DNA of 64,000 nt, from contig JADNRV010000080.1 in NCBI GenBank assembly GCA_015499995.1, positions 124,001 to 188,000 of the forward strand. The letters are read 5' to 3'. Below the pieces are notes generated by a model. That model did no database searches and was not told the origin of the DNA. It saw only the letters and a list, made by a program, of their open reading frames with translations. The position numbers and the translations under genes are program-made. This DNA is from Flammula alnicola (taxonomy: Eukaryota > Basidiomycota > Agaricomycetes > Agaricales > Strophariaceae). Below are positions 58,757 through 64,000 of the stretch, piece after piece; the stretch's first letter is position 1, and every line of letters begins with the position of its first letter.

Positions 58757-60281
58757 ATGTTTGGACTCGTTTCTCTCGCTCTCGCTCTCTGCGCCCAACG
58801 CGCTGCCGCACACGGTGGTGTTCTTGCCTACTCGAATGCTGGAAACTGGTACCAAGGTTGGAACCCCTACAACACCCCCACTGGCCAAACCACGATCCAG
58901 AGACCTTGGTCCAGTTAGTGCGTATTCCGAAGTTTGAACTAGGAGGAAGTCCTTTTCGGTATTGATTGCATCTCTCCAGCAACCCAATCCAAGATGCCAC
59001 TGACCCGACTTTGGCATGCAATGACAATGGAGCAGCGGGCGCTTTGCAGCTTACTGCTACTGTCGCAGCTGGTTCTAAGGTTACTGCTTATTGGAACCAA
59101 CCCTGGCCCCACCCATACGGACCTCAGGTGTGTATATCGATATAACAGCATAAATGTGTACTAATAAATCTTGATATTTAGCTCACCTACCTCGCTCAGT
59201 GCCCAGGATCGAGCTGCACGAGTGTCAACGCTTCAACACTGAAATGGGTATGTGGTTGTCCTTTTCCTTTATTTAAAAGAATTTTCCGAGCCGTCAGATG
59301 TAGTTCAAAATTGACCAAGCTGGTCTGTTGTCGGGAACTATCTACGCAGGTAACTGGGGTGCTGGCCTGATGATCAGCCAAAACGACAGCTGGACGACAA
59401 CGATTCCTAGCTCTGTTCCCAGCGGAAGCTACATGATTCGTTTCGAAACCATTGCCCTGCACTCGCTGCCTGCTGTAAGTAACTTTTGTGATGTGTCCTC
59501 TTGGGAAGAGGTCTTACGGGATCTTTATTCCACAGCAAATGTACCCTGAATGTGCCCAAATCACAATAACCGGCGGTGGGTCCTTAGCTCCCACCGCCGC
59601 CGAGCTCGTCACCTTCCCCGGCGGATACAGCAACACCGATCCTGGATGTGAGTATGTTTGAATTGACACCTATAAACATTCTTAAACACCACATATCAGT
59701 GACCGTCGACATCTACGCCAACGCGGCCCAAACTGAGTATATTGCATTATCCAATATATATTAATTTTAAATTCTAATACTCGTGCACACAATTAGGACT
59801 ACCTACCCTATCCCAGGACCTCCTCTCTACGCTGGCGCGACTGTAAGGCAGCACTTTCCATGGCATGAACTTTCACCCCTCACCATCTATGTTTTTTCAT
59901 TATATAGGCGACAGTTCCTAGCCTGACGGGTTCCGGATCCGCACCACCCTCCTCGCCCTCCTCGACTCCCGTGCCGACGACCTCTGTCCCACCTGTAACA
60001 TCTAAGCCAGTATCTACGCCAGCATCTACCCCCAGTTCTGCGCCCACATCTACAGCTGGAACTGCTGCGCACTACGCCCAGTGCGGTGGACAAGGATGGA
60101 CTGGTGCTACCGTTTGGTATGTGGTCCGCTGGCCTATATCTCTTTCGTTATTCTGACATTGCTCCGGCAGCGCTGCTCCGTATACGTGCACAGCTTCCAA
60201 CGGTAAGCCTTCTTCCATATCGAAATTTGGCTAAAGATATTGATTCAGCGAATCATAGCCTACTACTCTCAATGCCTGTAA
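58757..60281 (+). CDS. AA9 lytic polysaccharide monooxygenase with C-terminal CBM1
   Basis: Ten exons (58757-58917, 58980-59127, 59182-59247, 59304-59474, 59536-59647, 59700-59736, 59797-59842, 59908-60116, 60171-60202, 60259-60281) give 334 aa. The signal peptide ends ...RAAA and leaves His19 as the mature N-terminus, one arm of the copper histidine brace; His98 ([15 protein letters not shown]) is the second. Tyr185 in QMYPECAQI is the axial residue. The usual RHE.IALH motif reads RFETIALH, so the second-sphere His is Phe172. A Ser/Thr/Pro linker leads to a fungal cellulose-binding module ([10 protein letters not shown]...C...YTC...YYSQCL). It oxidatively cleaves cellulose outside the cell using copper and a reductant. 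Ten small exons are typical for basidiomycete AA9 genes. Confidence 0.93.
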
Positions 60282-60806
60282 GAGCGTCTGACATCTCCTC
60301 ATATCCTGGACATGTTCTGTAGTCTTGTATGAACGAAAATGAATTGATGCCTCTTTTATTTCATTCTATGATCATGAAATGTCCCACGACTCTTGCTTTT
60401 CAAATGAACGCCCATGTGCGAGACACGGAATAATAATTCAGGGAGAGATAGAAATAGAATACACATACAAACAGTGGCACTACGAATACTCTAATGTACA
60501 GGTCGCAAGTCCATGAGCTGAAGGAAAGAGTATATATGAATAAGTGTTACGGACAATTGAATAGGGACCCATTAAGATTGCGAGCGGCGGAAATTAATCA
60601 AAGAATGAAATGCACGGTCGATAGTGACTGTATATAAAACCGCAATCAGGCCAAAAAATATATCACAGATTGCCGTCTCGAGGCGATGAATCGGACCGAA
60701 TCCGAAGGCAAGTTAAAAAGAAAAAGAAAAAAAGAGGGAAGTAGGGAGAGAGGTTCGTGGGAGAAAACGAACCTCGGACCGATTGACCAAGAGTTTTGGT
60801 TAGGAT
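60282..60806. other. Convergent 3' region of LPMO and amidase genes
   Basis: Shared 3' flank of two genes that point at each other. An A/G-rich run (AAAAAGAAAAAGAAAAAAAGAG) lies near 60715-60735. No ORF is supported. Confidence 0.5.
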
Positions 60807-62951
60807 TTACAGATTGACTGCGTTGACGAAGACCGATCCCTGTTGACGCAAGGCGTCCTCTATCACTTGCATACCTTCTAGCACCTTCTCTTCTTCGAGT
60901 CTTCTTCCTATTACTTGCACACCTAGGGGTAGACCGTGCATCTTCTCTGCGTCATAGGCCGAATAGGCGCCCTTGGCGACAACCGTGAAAAATTTATACC
61001 GATCCGAATTCGTGAAACCCTCAGGGAGGGCATCCAGATTCTTGTCAACAAATGTGACAGGAATGACACCAGCAGCGTAGTCGAGCTATGTTACCATCAG
61101 CGTAAGTTGTTGATCAATAGAGTGATATCCTAAAGAGACGGGGCATACCAGACTGAACAAAAACGTGTAACCTGCGCTAATGAGGGTCGTTTTCTCAGAA
61201 GCCCCATTCTCAATGGCCGGTAATGACATAGGAACCGTCAACACGAAATCCAGGCCTTCCTCGAGCCATTTCTTGTGCCATTCGGCCCGATATGCGTCCC
61301 TCGCCGCAACGTTGTGGCGATCTTCGACCACCGTCTTTGCATGCATTATATTATACAGCTGGCTGGACATTGGGTCGCTCGAGCGCATGAAGTAGGAAAA
61401 GATCTTCTTTATGAATTTTGGGAGGTTGAGAAGTTCGAGAATTGACATAGAGGGCTTGTTGAGGCATTCCCCAGGGCTTAGAGCGCTCCGAAGTTGTTGG
61501 CCTGGGAGTGCCCCATCAGAATTATTTAATAATCTTCACACTATAAGCGTACGTACCGCCATCAGAGAAAAGAAGCTGATATCCAATCTTCAGTCCTTCG
61601 AAGACATCAGGAGGTTGACTGGGGCGGTATTGATTCACGAATCCGAAATAGCACAGGGGGAAAGAACATACAAATCGACGACTTCGTGGCCTTGTTTCTT
61701 GAGAGCAGATATAACCATGGATAGAGCACGTTTGCAGGCAGGGCTGGGGGGTATAGTGCCTGAGAGAAATTAGATACAACGAATACAGTTCACATGCATT
61801 CAACGCACCATCTTCCCACATGACTCCCCACTTCAGCTTGCGGCCTTCGTCGTGCAGATCCACGTTTTTCCATGGGAGCGGGACGCACTACCCATGCGTT
61901 CAGTTTTTCGCGACCGAGAACATCCTGAGAAAAGAAAAGAGACTCACAGTGTGGTCATACTGCCAGGGCTCGGAAAAGATGACCCGTTTCCAAAACTCGC
62001 GTAGGTCAGCAAGATTGCCGGCCATTGGGGAAGTCACGATTGGCACAGATTCCAAACCCATCATGGACGATTCGGTGCCCCACGTCGGAAATCTCCCAGA
62101 ACTACCTTTCAAGCTCCATATACCGCAGAAGTGAGCAGGTATCCTGACGCTTCCAGCCAAGTCAGTGCCAATTTCGATTTTGCTTCCCCCACATGCAACG
62201 AGCGCCCCACCACCTCCTGTGGATGCGCCGACTGTATGACCTTCATTGTAAGGGTTAGTAGTACAGCCGAAGACGTCGGAAACGGTTTCGATGGCGAGTA
62301 GACCGATAGGAACAGTAGTTTTTACATGCACAAGGGCACCGGCGTCCTGCAGTAAACGTACTATGGCTGACGAAGTTGCCGATGGGTGGCCAACCTTGCT
62401 GGAGTAGCCGATCGTAGAATCATGGCCTTTGATGTTGACCGTGTCTATACGGGAAAAGTGGGAGTTAGTCACGATCGGTGGCGTCTCACTTCTTGAGAAG
62501 CAATTCCGTACCTTTAATACTGACGGGTACTCCCAATAAAGAGCGTTCACGAGTGGTCTCGTTAACACCCGCGTCAAGATCGACTCCTGGACCCCAGTTG
62601 GCGACCGGGGGGATGAGCAGAGCCTCTTGGAACATTATATCAGAGACGCAGTTCGTAGCTTTCTGAGCTACGAGTGTCTTCTTTGCATAGGCCAGCATGA
62701 TGGCCGACGGCGCGATCGTTCCCGACCGACATTGTGATACAAGCTGAGAGATGGAAAGAGTGTGGATTTTTTCTTCGGATAAAGAGAGTGGTGCTGAATA
62801 AATAGCGGGCAGCGAGTCAATCTTTGACTGCCGCTCCTGCTGCTTCCAGGCGCTGGAGGGCTGCAACGTCAGCACATGGTCACCGCGCGGGTATTGGATA
62901 ATGAACATACCATGCACGCTGGTGAGCAGAGGCAGAGAAAGAAAAAAGCAT
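60807..62951 (-). CDS. Second acetamidase/FAAH-type amidase
   Basis: Eight exons (62911-62951, 62512-62852, 61948-62444, 61809-61887, 61672-61759, 61557-61618, 61149-61501, 60807-61085) give 579 aa. The catalytic triad is present: Lys in GVPVSIKD, Ser in GASTGGGGAL and the nucleophile Ser in GTDLAGSVRIPA. The 41-nt first exon ends in the same place and phase as in the amidase at 26747-28625, and the rest aligns throughout. Three additional introns are present here, for example at 61619-61671 and 61502-61556. The cis-Ser motif is GASTGGGG where the paralogue has GGSTGGEA. A cytosolic hydrolase of small amides or acylamides is expected. It is convergent with the AA9 gene. Confidence 0.9.
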
Positions 62952-64000
62952 GATTTAAACGAAGATAAGTAAGGGCGTATGGAATTCGAGACGGCGGCAA
63001 GGGGTGGACCTTATAGTGTGGACGTTATCCGAGGAGTTACGACGAGCGAAATAGCGCTTTGAAGGGGGAAAAGGCGACAACAGCGGGAGATGCCCTGATT
63101 GAACTCTTTATGAAAAAATCTGGGCTGTATAGTGCTGGTTAGAATTGAGTGTGACAGTCCGGCGAGTTAGAATATTCAAAAACCATATCTTCAAGAAGGA
63201 GAAAGAGGTACCAAGCTCTCGGTGATACCCTGCCGTCCTCCTGCGGGTTGTCGAATTGCCTTCTAAGTCGCCAGCGGTCACCGCCACCATGTCCACCACC
63301 GCCAAAAGGATGTCCATTATTTGCGCGTTCAGGATGCGTGTGATAATTGCACCAAGAACGTCAATTCCAGCATCAACACGCCAAAACTCAGTCTACTGTC
63401 TAGGGGTCGGTCGCCCTTCCAAAACCATGCTGCGAACATGCGATTCTAGAAATATGGCTCGCGGATCCGTTGAATAGATTCGTGCCGACTCAATGGCTGA
63501 CATGCAACTCTGCAAAAAAGCACACCGCTCACCTCATATGCCACTTATTAATGGCCGATAGAAGTCCTAGGTACGAGAAGCTGATTCAGATGACAATGAT
63601 CTGCGGCGGAAATACGACCTCAGAGTTTTGGAGGAAATAGGCCCAGACGTAATGAGTGTTATGAAGATGAATAAAAAGTTTTGAAGTTTCACGATATCAG
63701 TGAATAGATATTGCTTGCGAGCTAAGCGAGAGGGTGGGACCGAAACTCACGGTCTGGGCTCGCGGTGCTCAATTCAGGTATGGGATGATATCGATAAACA
63801 GAAAGATCGATGGCGGCGGGAAGACTTATCGTGCGCCGGAATGATATCATGGAATATAAATATCCTTGTCGGCGTCGCGCAGCACTTCGTTGGGGTGCCG
63901 ATTTGTTCGTTACGTATGTATGGCGGGGGAAAAGTGTTCACGTTCGCGCTCATGTCAGTCAAGCCGTGATCCGAGTGTACGAGTATGGTTGTATGACAAC
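62952..64000. other. Right edge, no supported gene
   Basis: The first 200 bp are the likely promoter of the amidase. On the minus strand at 63100-63330 a frame with NNGHPFGGGGHGGGD and a splice-like border (GTATCA to ACAG) can be read, but it lacks a clear start and matches nothing known to me. The remaining ORFs are short. Confidence 0.35.

Overview
The window looks like a chromosomal segment of an Agaricomycete (mushroom-forming basidiomycete). The evidence is very short introns of about 45-70 nt splitting almost every gene, characteristic basidiomycete families (NACHT ATPase, tandem P450s, AA9-CBM1 LPMO, acetamidase-type amidases, F-box/LRR, APH-like kinase), and fungal transposon relics (Tnp2/CACTA, Mutator-like and Helitron-like elements). 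No rRNA, tRNA or CRISPR was recognised.

Layout. 0-2.4 kb: an edge-truncated unknown gene and a cysteine-rich hypothetical gene carrying an in-frame stop. 4.5-7.2 kb: a degenerate Tnp2 transposase followed directly by a broken clathrin heavy chain fragment. 9.3-10.4 kb: a NACHT ATPase cut short at a perfect palindrome. 10.5-15.5 kb: a repeat graveyard with a GGCAAAAT array, a fresh 972-bp element with 167-bp TIRs, and Helitron-like elements. 15.5-22.9 kb: a tandem P450 pair plus solitary P450 3' ends, with amidase relics behind them. 22.9-26.7 kb: a small unknown gene and a TA-flanked TIR element with its own spliced ORF. 26.7-30.6 kb: an amidase and an aldo-keto reductase.

30.9-36.2 kb: a lectin pseudogene, an intact thaumatin-like/ricin-B-lectin fusion, a TPR-gene relic between inverted AAGTC repeats, and a small protein built of an NNNG-containing repeat. 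36.3-47.4 kb: a TKL-like protein kinase, a PcRGLX/PL26-type rhamnogalacturonan lyase family gene, an Atg27-like membrane protein and a GT61 glycosyltransferase. 47.9-57.2 kb is a quieter conserved block: TFIIA gamma subunit, F-box protein and an Aim9/APH-type kinase. 58.7-63 kb: an AA9 lytic polysaccharide monooxygenase with CBM1 and a second amidase.

Functional themes are plant-cell-wall attack and sugar handling (AA9, PL26, AKR, secreted lectin), detoxification (P450s, amidases) and housekeeping. Genes are individually transcribed. The left half has been reshaped by transposons that duplicated and scattered gene fragments. Exon coordinates were worked out by hand from splice signals and reading frame; where exon sums were checked they are multiples of three.
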